A program made the translations under genes and the position numbers. A DNA stretch of 64,000 nt from Methanobacteriota archaeon (GTDB lineage Archaea; Thermoplasmatota; Poseidoniia; Poseidoniales; Thalassarchaeaceae): the NCBI GenBank assembly GCA_018650285.1, contig JABIGF010000020.1, positions 175,976 to 239,975 of the forward strand, in the 5' to 3' direction. Below are positions 1 to 8,202 of the stretch, piece after piece. The notes under the pieces were generated by a model. That model was not told the origin of the DNA and did not search any database. It saw only the letters and a list, made by a program, of their open reading frames with translations. Within the stretch, counting starts at the first letter, position 1. Each line of letters begins with the position of its first letter.

Positions 1-864
1 TCAGCGGGATATACAGCCAATGTTGGTCTCATTCCAACACTTGTTACTGGCAAGCAGGATGTCATCATCTCTGACGAGTTGAATCACGGTTCTATCATTG
101 ATGGTGTGAGATTGACTAAGGCAAGCAGGGCAGTCTATCCGCACAATGATGTTGCGGCACTTGAGCAAGTTCTCAAGCAACATTCTGATAGCGAGAGAAA
201 ACTAATCATTACAGATGGCGTCTTTTCAATGGACGGTGATGTTGCTCCATTAGACGAGATAACTGAATTGGCCGAGGAGCATGGCGCGATGGTCTTTGTT
301 GACGATTGTCACGGAGAGGGCGTTTTGGGTGACAGAGGCGCAGGGATTGTTGACCACTTCAAGTTACAAGGAAGAGTTGATTTTGAGATAGGTTCATTCT
401 CCAAGGCTCTAGGTGTTCAAGGGGGAATAGTTGCTGGTAGTGAACAGGTTCGTACACACGCTCTCAACCACTCAAGGTCTTGGTTGCTTTCGGGTAGCCA
501 GCCGCCAGGTGTCGCAGCAGCACAGAAAGCTGCTGTTGAAGTTTTGATGGAAGAGCCTGAACATCATGCGCGACTTTGGGCGAATACCGACCACTTCCGT
601 AAGGAGATGGAATCTCTTGGTTTTGATTTGGGAATGTCAACCACACCAATTATTCCGGTGATGTGTGGTGAATCTGCTGTTGCAAAGCAGTTGTCAGCAG
701 AAATGCGTCAACTCGGAGTAGTTGTAGGCGCTATCGTATTCCCGATGGTAGCGCGAGATAAAGCCCGTGTTAGGAACCAATTGTCAGCAGGATTGAGTGA
801 TGGGCAACTGAATGAAATTCTAGTTGCATATGAGAAAGCAGGCAAAATTGTGGGCCTAATCTGA
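1..864 (+). CDS. Glycine C-acetyltransferase / 8-amino-7-oxononanoate synthase family (5' end missing)
   Basis: Alpha-oxoamine synthase family, PLP-dependent fold type I. The reading frame is open from base 1, so the start lies outside the window and only the last 287 residues are visible. Seen: DELNHGSIIDG, FSMDGDVAPL, the cofactor aspartate motif VDDCHGEGVLG, and SFSKALGVQGG, whose lysine should form the Schiff base with PLP. Enzymes of this family condense an amino acid with an acyl-CoA. The two usual members are 2-amino-3-ketobutyrate CoA ligase (threonine/glycine interconversion) and BioF (biotin synthesis). I lean to the former because no biotin genes are near and glycine-cleavage genes occur elsewhere in the window, but the sequence alone does not decide. 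It converges on the next gene with a 2-base gap. Confidence 0.88.
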   Translation, partial: SAGYTANVGLIPTLVTGKQDVIISDELNHGSIIDGVRLTKASRAVYPHNDVAALEQVLKQHSDSERKLIITDGVFSMDGDVAPLDEITELAEEHGAMVFVDDCHGEGVLGDRGAGIVDHFKLQGRVDFEIGSFSKALGVQGGIVAGSEQVRTHALNHSRSWLLSGSQPPGVAAAQKAAVEVLMEEPEHHARLWANTDHFRKEMESLGFDLGMSTTPIIPVMCGESAVAKQLSAEMRQLGVVVGAIVFPMVARDKARVRNQLSAGLSDGQLNEILVAYEKAGKIVGLI

Positions 865-866
865 AG

Positions 867-1451
867 TTATTCGTCAAGAGCATTGACAGCATCTTCTAGT
901 TCTTGTTCCATCTCTATTTGTTCGATTTGAAAGTTTGCTGGGCCAAACGGGTCCCTTCCATCTTCAAGCATTGTTAGCATTCGGTGGCGTGGGGCCCATG
1001 AAAGATGAACATATATTGGGCCAGATGCAAGCATCAATATCCATGCCAACATTTCTGGAATGGCAACAGCAATCCCCATCCAATTCCCAAGTAGTATGGC
1101 AAATCCAACGAATGGCATGGTATAGATCAGCACTCTTGGTGGTGCTATTGGTGGGCGAGGCAAAATCTTGGCTACAATTGCAGAAAATTGGCCTGCGATA
1201 GCAAGGCCAAGCGCCACACTCAAACCTCTGAAAGATGCTTCATTGAACCACGCTTCAAGATTCCATTCATTGTGATATCCAATTGGTAAAATTAGGGCGA
1301 TGGTGACTAGGCACCCATAGAATGCACCAACTATTGCTGGTTGGCTAATAATTAACGGCCACGCTGCAAATCTTTGAGAGAGTGAAGAGCCAAGAAGCAT
1401 CTCTTGTTGCGAGTCATCAAGCGACGTCAAACGCTCTCGCCACGCTTCCAT
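867..1451 (-). CDS. Unknown membrane protein, about 194 aa
   Basis: Not recognised. The ATG at 1451 is chosen because a GGAGAG ribosome site lies about 6 bases upstream; an upstream in-frame TTG at 1469 is less likely. The protein has a short soluble N-terminus (MEAWRERLTSLDDSQQ), then about four hydrophobic segments (around ILPIGYHNEW, ALGLAIAGQF, FVGFAILLGNWMGI and MLAWILMLASGPIY), and a soluble acidic C-terminal tail of about 40 residues. No catalytic motif is visible. It lies on the same strand just downstream of another unknown membrane protein (41-base gap between the genes), so the two may be co-transcribed. Confidence 0.6.
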   Translation of the reverse strand: MEAWRERLTSLDDSQQEMLLGSSLSQRFAAWPLIISQPAIVGAFYGCLVTIALILPIGYHNEWNLEAWFNEASFRGLSVALGLAIAGQFSAIVAKILPRPPIAPPRVLIYTMPFVGFAILLGNWMGIAVAIPEMLAWILMLASGPIYVHLSWAPRHRMLTMLEDGRDPFGPANFQIEQIEMEQELEDAVNALDE

Positions 1452-1510
1452 AACGTTCTCTCCGTTCAATAAGACGCATTAACATTGACCAATGAATCGA
1501 GGTCAATGTC

Positions 1511-2236
1511 CTAATATTCCTCTTCTTTCAAGTTGCCTGCAGTAATATCTCGCGTCGAATCTATTTCCGCTCTACGCATCTTTCTGAGCAGCGCACCTGG
1601 TTGTGGGCTCATTGCCCCTGAGACAGAAGTATCTTGCCAAACTCTCTTGGTAGGATAGAACTCTTCATCTTCACGGATGCGTGCATCTTCAATTGGGTCT
1701 TCAAATCCATCATCACGTTCTTGTGCGTCACGAAATGTTAGTGCTTGATTAATGTGTGAAATCACTTTTCTAATATTTTGGTTAAGTGGGTAATTCCAGT
1801 ACAATATTATCTTCCCATTCATGTTATCTTTTTTGATAAGAGTGCGTGCAAGAATAGGGTCGCCGACTGCAAATAAGCGGGCTTTTTGTGGTATTTCGTG
1901 CCATTTCGTGCCATCGCTGACCCACACTGAAGTGTCATCAATACTTTCCCCAGGGTGCCAAGGGTGCCCTGTTCCAATTGCTACAAGAGCCAATATTTCG
2001 TTTCTTTTTACATTCTTCAAAAGCCGTTCCCATAGTATTGCTGAGGCAATTGCAACTACAATAATTTGTAATAATATATTGGAAAAGTTGACGAGTGTTA
2101 GTATCTTAAAGCAGAAGAAAATAGCAAAAATTCCGATGATTATTGTGAATACTGCATTGATGATATTTTGTCGTTGAATGCCGGCAATATCACTGTTGAC
2201 CGACCAGAGGCTGGCGTTGTCAGGTAGGTCGGCCAT
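1511..2236 (-). CDS. Unknown two-helix membrane protein with large cytoplasmic domain
   Basis: Not recognised. The ATG at 2236 (MADLPDNAS) is preferred to an in-frame TTG at 2266. Two hydrophobic segments (residues ~24-46 and ~53-68) form an N-terminal hairpin. After it comes a folded-looking domain of ~100 residues (with GTGHPWHPGE and KARLFAVGDPIL) and a charged, probably disordered tail of ~70 residues rich in Asp, Glu and Arg. The leader on this strand has a small inverted repeat (CTACC, 7-base loop, GGTAG) ending one base before the ATG. It is divergent from the rhomboid-like gene. Confidence 0.55.
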   Translation of the reverse strand: MADLPDNASLWSVNSDIAGIQRQNIINAVFTIIIGIFAIFFCFKILTLVNFSNILLQIIVVAIASAILWERLLKNVKRNEILALVAIGTGHPWHPGESIDDTSVWVSDGTKWHEIPQKARLFAVGDPILARTLIKKDNMNGKIILYWNYPLNQNIRKVISHINQALTFRDAQERDDGFEDPIEDARIREDEEFYPTKRVWQDTSVSGAMSPQPGALLRKMRRAEIDSTRDITAGNLKEEEY

Positions 2237-2350
2237 GCTACCCGTTAGAGGTAGACATACATTCAATTTGCGACCGAGTTGTTCAAGTCAGATGGCAATT
2301 CTCGACAAAGTGATGTTGCCGCACATCTTTCTCTTCAAGAGGGTGAATTG

Positions 2351-3076
2351 ATGAGTCGTGAGGTTAAACCAATTTTGCCTATTCTCCTTCCATGGCGTGA
2401 TTATCAGGGTAATGTTTTGAATATTGAAAACTTTCTTAGAACAAGGAAATTCACTCTAATATATGCAATTACCATTGTTGGTGTGTGGAATTATATTGGT
2501 TCCACGCCACATTGGAGCGATTGTTACAGCGTTGATTTTCAGATTACTTGTGCGACTACAATTTGGGCCGGTGAAATGTTTACTTCTCCCATTAATTTTC
2601 TAATTTCATTTTTCACTGCACCTTGGTTTCACAACAGCTACCAACATATTTTCTTCGTGACTTTTTGCACACTAATTTTCACTCAATCATTTGAAGGAAT
2701 AAACGGGACAAAAGCAACAATTTTTCTCTTCTTTGGAATTATTGCGATTGTTTCAATTATCTGCGGACTTAGTATGCATATTGGCCATTACTTATTTCCA
2801 GAATATGCACTTTTTTCTGATGGGTTACAAAGAATCTGGAGCGGCGGTTCAGTAGGTTTCATGGGGCTAATAGGCGCACTAGCAAATCACTCAAGATACA
2901 AATGGTTAATGCCAGCAATGCTGTTTACTTTTGAATTTTGGAATAGGTATTTCAACGGTATTTCAACGTACATTACGCTAGCCCATTTGATGGCGGCAAC
3001 CATTGGATTTTTCTTTTGGGGATGGTATATTCGTGAGCAACAGATATTGGCTGAGAATTCAGGAGTAATTCTTTGA
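2351..3076 (+). CDS. Rhomboid-like intramembrane serine protease
   Basis: Polytopic membrane protein of about 241 aa. ATG 2351 is chosen because GAGGGTGA sits 5 bases ahead; an in-frame upstream start at 2279 would add 24 poorly conserved residues. Rhomboid signatures are present in order: a histidine-containing helix HNSYQH (H94, H99), a serine motif GGSVGFMGLIGA (S167, compare the usual GxSG) and a last-helix histidine in AHLMAATIGF (H212). Serine and histidine would form the catalytic dyad that cuts substrates inside the membrane. The motif is GGSVG rather than GxSGA, so activity is likely but not assured. The two strands share a short divergent promoter region with the gene at 1511-2236. 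Confidence 0.68.
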   Translation: MSREVKPILPILLPWRDYQGNVLNIENFLRTRKFTLIYAITIVGVWNYIGSTPHWSDCYSVDFQITCATTIWAGEMFTSPINFLISFFTAPWFHNSYQHIFFVTFCTLIFTQSFEGINGTKATIFLFFGIIAIVSIICGLSMHIGHYLFPEYALFSDGLQRIWSGGSVGFMGLIGALANHSRYKWLMPAMLFTFEFWNRYFNGISTYITLAHLMAATIGFFFWGWYIREQQILAENSGVIL

Positions 3077-3136
3077 AATTGATAGTTTCATCGCCTCAAT
3101 TCGCTTCTTTCTGGTGTTTTTGATTGGGTCGTGTAA

Positions 3137-3159
3137 TCGCGCGCAGGCGGTGTGCGCGA
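3137..3159 (+). promoter_or_regulatory. Strong GC hairpin upstream of the DUF835 gene
   Basis: TCGCGCGCA pairs with TGTGCGCGA around a GGCGG loop (9-bp stem with one G-T pair). It lies 61 bases downstream of the rhomboid-like stop and about 48 bases ahead of the ATG at 3207. It may end the upstream transcript (no T-run follows) or be a leader/operator element of the DUF835 operon. One of several compact palindromes in this window. Confidence 0.4.
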
Positions 3160-3206
3160 GGGCCACGTTCAAGAGGGGGTCAAGTAAGACGGGGGTGAGG
3201 ATAGGT

Positions 3207-5615
3207 ATGGCCGAACTACCCAAGGGCGTTACCAAAGAGGTTCGCAGAGGCGGGTCTGGGGTGCTTGAGTTACTCCTCATTGACTTTGATAGAGAAGGTG
3301 GAGACGGCTACATTCGTATCGAGCAAGCAACTGAACCCGCAACCGTCGCTCAATTGGTCATCATAGGTGGCTCACCAGCAATGGCACTCTTTGAATTCCA
3401 AACTTTGTTGATGGGTCAAGCAGCGCTAGATGAATTGCGAACAAGCGCTAGGGCAGAAGATTCTAGAATTTCAGTTCACACAGAAGTTGATTTTAGTTTG
3501 ATTGCAGATTTACATCCTGAGGCTAAATTGCATTTCACCGATGAAGATGTGATAACAGGGCAGAAAATTGAGGGTTGGATAATCAACACAAAAAATGATT
3601 CTGATTGGTGGCGCTCTAAACAAAAGCGTGAGTGGACGATGAGCGAATTATCTTCTGATGAGGAGATTGAAGAAACAGTTGCCCCTTCTGTGATAATTGA
3701 CTACCATTCTGGTGAAGAATTAGAGGCGGGTTGTAGTTACCTAATTGATGACCAGACGCCAGATTCAGTGATGAAGATTGCAACTCATCTTGCGACAATC
3801 GGCCACCCACTATTGGTGATATCAAGGAATTCTCCACAGCGCCTGTCTGATGATTTTGGTTTACCCGCGTCGCTTTGTTACTGGCTAACTGAAAGAGAAG
3901 TAGAGGGTGTTCAAACAATTACTCCTGGTTTGGAAGCAGTACGACGTGTTTGCGATGAGTTTCTTTGGGCTTCAACTCGTTCTGTAATAATTATTGATGG
4001 CGTGGAATACCTTAGTGGAATCCATGGTTTTGGTCCATTATTGGGGATGTTGAGGGATCTGTTTGATGGCATTCAGACATCTGATGACATCGTTTTGATA
4101 CCTGCTGATTTGGATGTATGGGATGAAAGGGAACGCACAATGCTAGGGCGCGAATGTGACCTCATCTCAGCAGGTCTTGCTGCAGAATGGGCTGAGCGCC
4201 CAGCAGTTGTTGAGGGGCATTCATTTTGTCAAGAGGTTGCAGGGGCAACCATTCCTGAGCCAATACAAATTGATGTTTTGACAGTGGCTGAGGACGATTT
4301 CAAAGCAGCGGCTCACCGATTATTGTCTCCAACTGAACAAATATCTGTAAAAGAGGAAAGTCAACCAGTTAGTGCAAATGGTACAACTGCTGCTCATTTT
4401 TCTCAGCCAGTAACTGATTTTTCAGCTAGAAGTTTGATTGATGAGATGAAGAATGAAGATGATGGTGTAATTATTGCTGAAAAGGAAACGCCGCCGATAG
4501 AAAGCGAAGGCGTAATTTCCAATGAAAGTGATGATGGTAGCGATGAATTCAAACTTCCAGAATGGGCAACTGCTCCATCTGCAAATATGGGAGATGAGCC
4601 AATACCAACTCAGCCTGTAGTTGTTGAATCTGTTGAGCAAAGTCCTACACCTAATCAAACTCCTGAATGGTTTGAATCGGCAAGAAAGGAGGCTCTTGGA
4701 GAATCTACAAGTTTCTTGGAAGATAACGATTCTCAGATTGAGCCAATAGAGGAGACACTTTCAGTAGAAATTGATGAGCCTAGTGGACCAAAACAACCAA
4801 CGGTCAACTATCGCTCAAAGAGAGAACGAAAGATTTCAGTTCCACACAAACCGGATATATTGCAACTTGAAAAAAGTTCAATGCATTATGCCGCATCAAA
4901 TAGTAAAGCGGTTGAAACTGAGTTAGATGAGCCGGGTTTTGAGGCGATTGACCGCACAGTCACAGCACTTAATTCCAAGAGAGACCAGTTCCGCGAAATT
5001 GGTGAATGGCAAACAAATGAAGAGCGCGATTGGCAAGTTCTTGCTACTGATGAGATGGGGGCGGCAGTGGATAATTCACGTCCAGTTAGGCATCATGTGA
5101 AGAAAGAGGAGTCATCTTCGGTTTCACGATTGCATGTTCGCCAATGGGGTGCTGCATCCAATAGTGCTTCTACAAATACGGCCTATGGTTCCACTCCAGA
5201 AGATATTGAAAATCCAAAAATGAGAGAATTTGCAACAAGAGCCCAGAAGTCAAAGACATTGATTCAGAAACTTGTTGGTTCAGAGTTAGAAGCACTTTAT
5301 GCTGACCGTAAACAGATGGTTAGTGCATCATCAATAGATTTGGAAATATTAGAGCGAATTGATGCCTTGGGTAAGAAAGGCCATCCAATTCGTGAATTGG
5401 TTGAGAGGATTGAAGCAAATTCCAAAGAGGGTACAAAATTTTTGTCGGTACTGGAGAAAAGGTCAGTCCAAGTTGATGATTTAATCAAACGATTGAATGT
5501 TCAAGAAGAGCGTTCTGTAATTGATTCAAAGGTGGCGGCAAAATATAGGAAGAATCTCATTAATTTTGAACAAATAAAGGAAGTAGAATCATTACTTTCA
5601 GATTTTGAAGGTTGA
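3207..5615 (+). CDS. DUF835-domain protein with long acidic linker and C-terminal coiled coil
   Basis: About 802 aa. The start at 3207 (MAELPKGVTKEV) is preferred to an upstream in-frame start at 3114, which would read through a GC hairpin; GGTGAGGATAGGT precedes the ATG. Residues ~174-316 match DUF835 as I know it from Euryarchaeota: GCSYLIDD at the start, a middle LVISRNSPQRL, YWLTE, then IIIDGVEYL and a final DLDVWDERE. The family looks like a KaiC/RecA-like fold without a Walker A, and I see no P-loop here. Residues ~370-640 are Asp/Glu/Ser-rich and probably disordered; the last ~120 residues are predicted helical (coiled coil). It is 55 bases ahead of the DnaA-like ATPase on the same strand. 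A role as signalling or scaffold partner of that ATPase is inference. Confidence 0.75.
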   Translation: MAELPKGVTKEVRRGGSGVLELLLIDFDREGGDGYIRIEQATEPATVAQLVIIGGSPAMALFEFQTLLMGQAALDELRTSARAEDSRISVHTEVDFSLIADLHPEAKLHFTDEDVITGQKIEGWIINTKNDSDWWRSKQKREWTMSELSSDEEIEETVAPSVIIDYHSGEELEAGCSYLIDDQTPDSVMKIATHLATIGHPLLVISRNSPQRLSDDFGLPASLCYWLTEREVEGVQTITPGLEAVRRVCDEFLWASTRSVIIIDGVEYLSGIHGFGPLLGMLRDLFDGIQTSDDIVLIPADLDVWDERERTMLGRECDLISAGLAAEWAERPAVVEGHSFCQEVAGATIPEPIQIDVLTVAEDDFKAAAHRLLSPTEQISVKEESQPVSANGTTAAHFSQPVTDFSARSLIDEMKNEDDGVIIAEKETPPIESEGVISNESDDGSDEFKLPEWATAPSANMGDEPIPTQPVVVESVEQSPTPNQTPEWFESARKEALGESTSFLEDNDSQIEPIEETLSVEIDEPSGPKQPTVNYRSKRERKISVPHKPDILQLEKSSMHYAASNSKAVETELDEPGFEAIDRTVTALNSKRDQFREIGEWQTNEERDWQVLATDEMGAAVDNSRPVRHHVKKEESSSVSRLHVRQWGAASNSASTNTAYGSTPEDIENPKMREFATRAQKSKTLIQKLVGSELEALYADRKQMVSASSIDLEILERIDALGKKGHPIRELVERIEANSKEGTKFLSVLEKRSVQVDDLIKRLNVQEERSVIDSKVAAKYRKNLINFEQIKEVESLLSDFEG

Positions 5616-5670
5616 ATAAGTTAGGTATTGTTGATAATCCGAATTAGATAGGGAGAAACTGGTGAAAGAG

Positions 5671-7605
5671 ATGAGTCAGCGAACCCAACTCCAACAACAA
5701 TTGGAGAAGAGCCGCCGTCTTCTTGCTGAGAGAAAGTCAGAAAGAGATTCAAAAGAAGGTGCAGAACAAGTTGTACATTCTTCACTTGGCCGTTTGATAC
5801 GGGAAAGAAATATGCCAGCAGATACGAATCCATTTGATGGCCCATTCCTTGCATCTACATCGGATGCGGTGCAGAAGAAAACAGGGACATTCGGGTCTAT
5901 TGCTGCTGAAAGGATTCAGCGAATGAGGCAAGGTGCAGAAGCAACGGCTCCTATGATTGACCGTGATCAGGCAGGTGTCCCAATTTCTTTGGATACGCCC
6001 GCTTGGATATATTCAGAGGTTGTTGACCCAGAGTCTAGCGATAGTGCGACCCCAGTTTGGAGAGATGTGCTTTCAAAACAGAGAGGTCATTCTCGGCCGA
6101 GCACTAGTGCTAGGGATGCGCATGCAGAACTAACCGATTCAACCCAGTCAAACGATTCATCCCAAATGGTGGCACTGGCTGAAGAAATTGCATTAGGGCG
6201 GCCAAAGTGGCCTAGTATTTTCATGCCAAACCCTCTTTATTCTTGGGGTAATTGGCAAGTTGGCCCAAATAACAGGATGGCTAGTACTGCGGCTAGAGAG
6301 ATAATCACTTATCCAGCGGAGAGAGCAAATCCGCTCCTTATTTTGGGCAGTGATGGAGTTGGTAAGAGCCACTTGCTTCAAGCGTTAGGTTCCTCACTTT
6401 ACACAAGATTGCCTGATAGAGAGATTCGCATTATTGCGGGTGGTGATATCCCTGCTCAACTGCCAGATGATTGGGTGGATGCAATACAGGGATGCAGTGC
6501 GTTACTTGTGGAGGACATCCACCAGATGGAGGGGGCGACTCAAGATGACCTTGGCAAGGTTGTAGATTATTGTTTAAATCTCGGCGTTCAAGTGGTACTA
6601 ACATCTGATGGTGACTCAAATTTCTCCACTATTCTAAACAGTGCAATTAGTGGTGCTGTAGAGGTTAATATTTCCAATCCTGATGCGATGACAATTGTGT
6701 TATTTTTGCGCAATCGTGCATTAATTCGTGGCATTTCACTCTCTGATGGACAATTGGGCGCCATTGCTGCCGCGGCTAGTGATTGGCGCAAGGCAGCATC
6801 TGGTTTTGAGCAGGTAGCTATAGCCATTGAGGCTGGTGCTGAACCATTAGGTGTTTCAGATATTGAAACAATTCTTGGTGGTGAAGAATTACCGATGAGA
6901 GGCGATGATACTTTGGTTGCTTGGGATAGCGAACAGACCGGTCAAAAAATTGTTCGAGAGGTGCTTGATGATGTATTACCCCGTGGCGCAATGCCAAATA
7001 TTGACTTGGTTACTGAATTGGAATCAAAGGTAGATGACTATGTGGCACCTAATTTGATGCCTGAGTCTAGTCGAGATGCAGTGGATGCATTAATTGATAG
7101 ACACCTTGGTAGAGAAAAGAGTGCCTTAGAAGAGGCAAGGTCTCGATTAGAAGATGAAGCAGCACCAACGAATTTAGAGGTGCCTAGAGCCGATTTACCT
7201 CATATTGACTTGATGAGTGACGGCTTCCTTGATAGGTTAGAATCAAGATTACAACGTCATCAAGATGAATTATTTTCATTACATAATGAAATGGAAACCA
7301 TTGCAGGACAATTAGATGATGCCGAGCCTAAAGAATTGGTCGCAATGGCCGACAGAATGCTTGAAATTGAGCGCGAATTATCCCGCATTTCAAGATTAGA
7401 TGCCGGTGAAGCACTCAAATCAAGAAAGAAGCCATCTCGTCCATACGAACCAGAAATTATTGAGGAATATGTCCCAGAAGGCGAGTGGGATATTGACGAG
7501 GAATCAATATCTGCTGATGACCTCCTTGAACCAAAAGCAGTTCTCCGTCCAATAAAGGTCTTGAAACCAATATTTTTGGATGACCGAGAAGGCGAAGAAG
7601 AATGA
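5671..7605 (+). CDS. DnaA-like AAA+ ATPase without DnaA DNA-binding domain
   Basis: About 644 aa; GTG at 5662 is an alternative start. The N-terminal ~185 residues are charged and partly helical. From ~residue 185 the sequence follows the DnaA/Hda AAA+ module: WQVGPNNRMASTAAREI, NPLLILGSDGVGKSHLLQA (Walker A, K232), LLVEDIHQMEG (Walker B, E281-D282), VVLTSDGDSN (sensor 1 region) and, after ISNPDAMTIV, WRKAASGFEQV where DnaA has its sensor 2 segment. There is no helix-turn-helix domain IV; the last ~250 residues are acidic helical coil. It lies between the DUF835 gene and a CxxCxxCC gene whose ATG overlaps its stop. Archaea initiate replication with Orc1/Cdc6, so this protein is unlikely to be the initiator; a regulatory or remodelling ATPase is more plausible. 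Confidence 0.8.
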   Translation: MSQRTQLQQQLEKSRRLLAERKSERDSKEGAEQVVHSSLGRLIRERNMPADTNPFDGPFLASTSDAVQKKTGTFGSIAAERIQRMRQGAEATAPMIDRDQAGVPISLDTPAWIYSEVVDPESSDSATPVWRDVLSKQRGHSRPSTSARDAHAELTDSTQSNDSSQMVALAEEIALGRPKWPSIFMPNPLYSWGNWQVGPNNRMASTAAREIITYPAERANPLLILGSDGVGKSHLLQALGSSLYTRLPDREIRIIAGGDIPAQLPDDWVDAIQGCSALLVEDIHQMEGATQDDLGKVVDYCLNLGVQVVLTSDGDSNFSTILNSAISGAVEVNISNPDAMTIVLFLRNRALIRGISLSDGQLGAIAAAASDWRKAASGFEQVAIAIEAGAEPLGVSDIETILGGEELPMRGDDTLVAWDSEQTGQKIVREVLDDVLPRGAMPNIDLVTELESKVDDYVAPNLMPESSRDAVDALIDRHLGREKSALEEARSRLEDEAAPTNLEVPRADLPHIDLMSDGFLDRLESRLQRHQDELFSLHNEMETIAGQLDDAEPKELVAMADRMLEIERELSRISRLDAGEALKSRKKPSRPYEPEIIEEYVPEGEWDIDEESISADDLLEPKAVLRPIKVLKPIFLDDREGEEE

Positions 7606-8081
7606 CGAAATGGAATAATCGATTTCGTCCACCTAAGGATGAGTGGTGGAGTAAGGGTATTGATTTCACCTGTCTTCCTGAATGTGGACGCTGTTGTGAC
7701 GAACCTGGAGGGATTGTCTATCTTTCACGACAAGATGCCGAGAGAATTGCAGAACATCAAGAGATGAGTTTAGTCTCATGGCTCGAAAAATTTTGTCGGA
7801 CTACTTACGACGGGAGATTTGTCTTAGAATCAAAACCTAGTGATGGGAGATGCATCTATCTAACTAGTGAGAAAGTTTGTACGATTTACGAAGTTAAGCC
7901 CGCTCAGTGTTCGGCCTTTCCTTTTTGGGGGGAGAATTTAGTCACAGACCGCGCATGGCAGAAAACCAAAACGATATGTCCCGGAATTGATCACCCTGAT
8001 GCAATTATGATTGATGGTGATATGATAAAACTGAAACTTGAGGCAGACAAAGCGGCTGAGAAAGGTTTCCGAATGGTGTGA
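7602..8081 (+). CDS. YkgJ/UPF0153-type CxxCxxCC metal-binding protein
   Basis: 159 aa, overlapping the DnaA-like gene by ATGA, so translationally coupled to it. Cysteines occur as CLPECGRCCDEPG near residues 23-32, then a single Cys in DGRCIYL, then CTIYEVKPAQCSAFPFW and a final KTICPG. This is the pattern of the YkgJ family, thought to chelate zinc or iron; members often sit near enzymes and have no firmly known role. Soluble, no signal peptide. The stop codon lies inside the left arm of a long inverted repeat. Association with the ATPase upstream is suggested by the overlap only. Confidence 0.8.
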   Translation: MTKWNNRFRPPKDEWWSKGIDFTCLPECGRCCDEPGGIVYLSRQDAERIAEHQEMSLVSWLEKFCRTTYDGRFVLESKPSDGRCIYLTSEKVCTIYEVKPAQCSAFPFWGENLVTDRAWQKTKTICPGIDHPDAIMIDGDMIKLKLEADKAAEKGFRMV

Positions 8082-8115
8082 AAGCACTGTCTTCTTTGCT
8101 TTCCATGCTTTCACA
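8077..8115. repeat. 10-bp inverted repeat at the end of the operon
   Basis: TGTGAAAGCA (8077-8086) is exactly complementary to TGCTTTCACA (8106-8115), separated by 19 bases. The left arm contains the stop codon of the YkgJ-type gene. It could be a factor-independent transcript end or RNA-protecting stem; no T-run follows directly. Confidence 0.5.
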
Positions 8116-8141
8116 AACCAGTTTGATTTTGCAGATGTTTT

Positions 8142-8194
8142 GTGCGTCGCACTTATACCACAGACTTGGCTGAGGTGAATCCCGGAAGGAGGTA
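8142..8194 (+). promoter_or_regulatory. Promoter and ribosome site of citrate synthase
   Basis: ACTTATACC at 8151-8159 is a good TATA candidate, with the palindrome GTGCG-T-CGCAC (8142-8152) abutting it where TFB or a repressor could bind. A start site would fall near 8180, giving a short leader that holds GGAAGGAGGT, the strongest Shine-Dalgarno sequence I noticed in the window, about 8 bases before the ATG at 8203. Confidence 0.5.
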
Positions 8195-8202
8195 AGGCAG
8201 AA

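Noticed and set aside
5671..7605. Calling the ATPase a replication initiator (dnaA)
   Set aside because: No DNA-binding domain IV and the window looks archaeal, where Orc1/Cdc6 does the job; no DnaA-box cluster or origin was noticed nearby.
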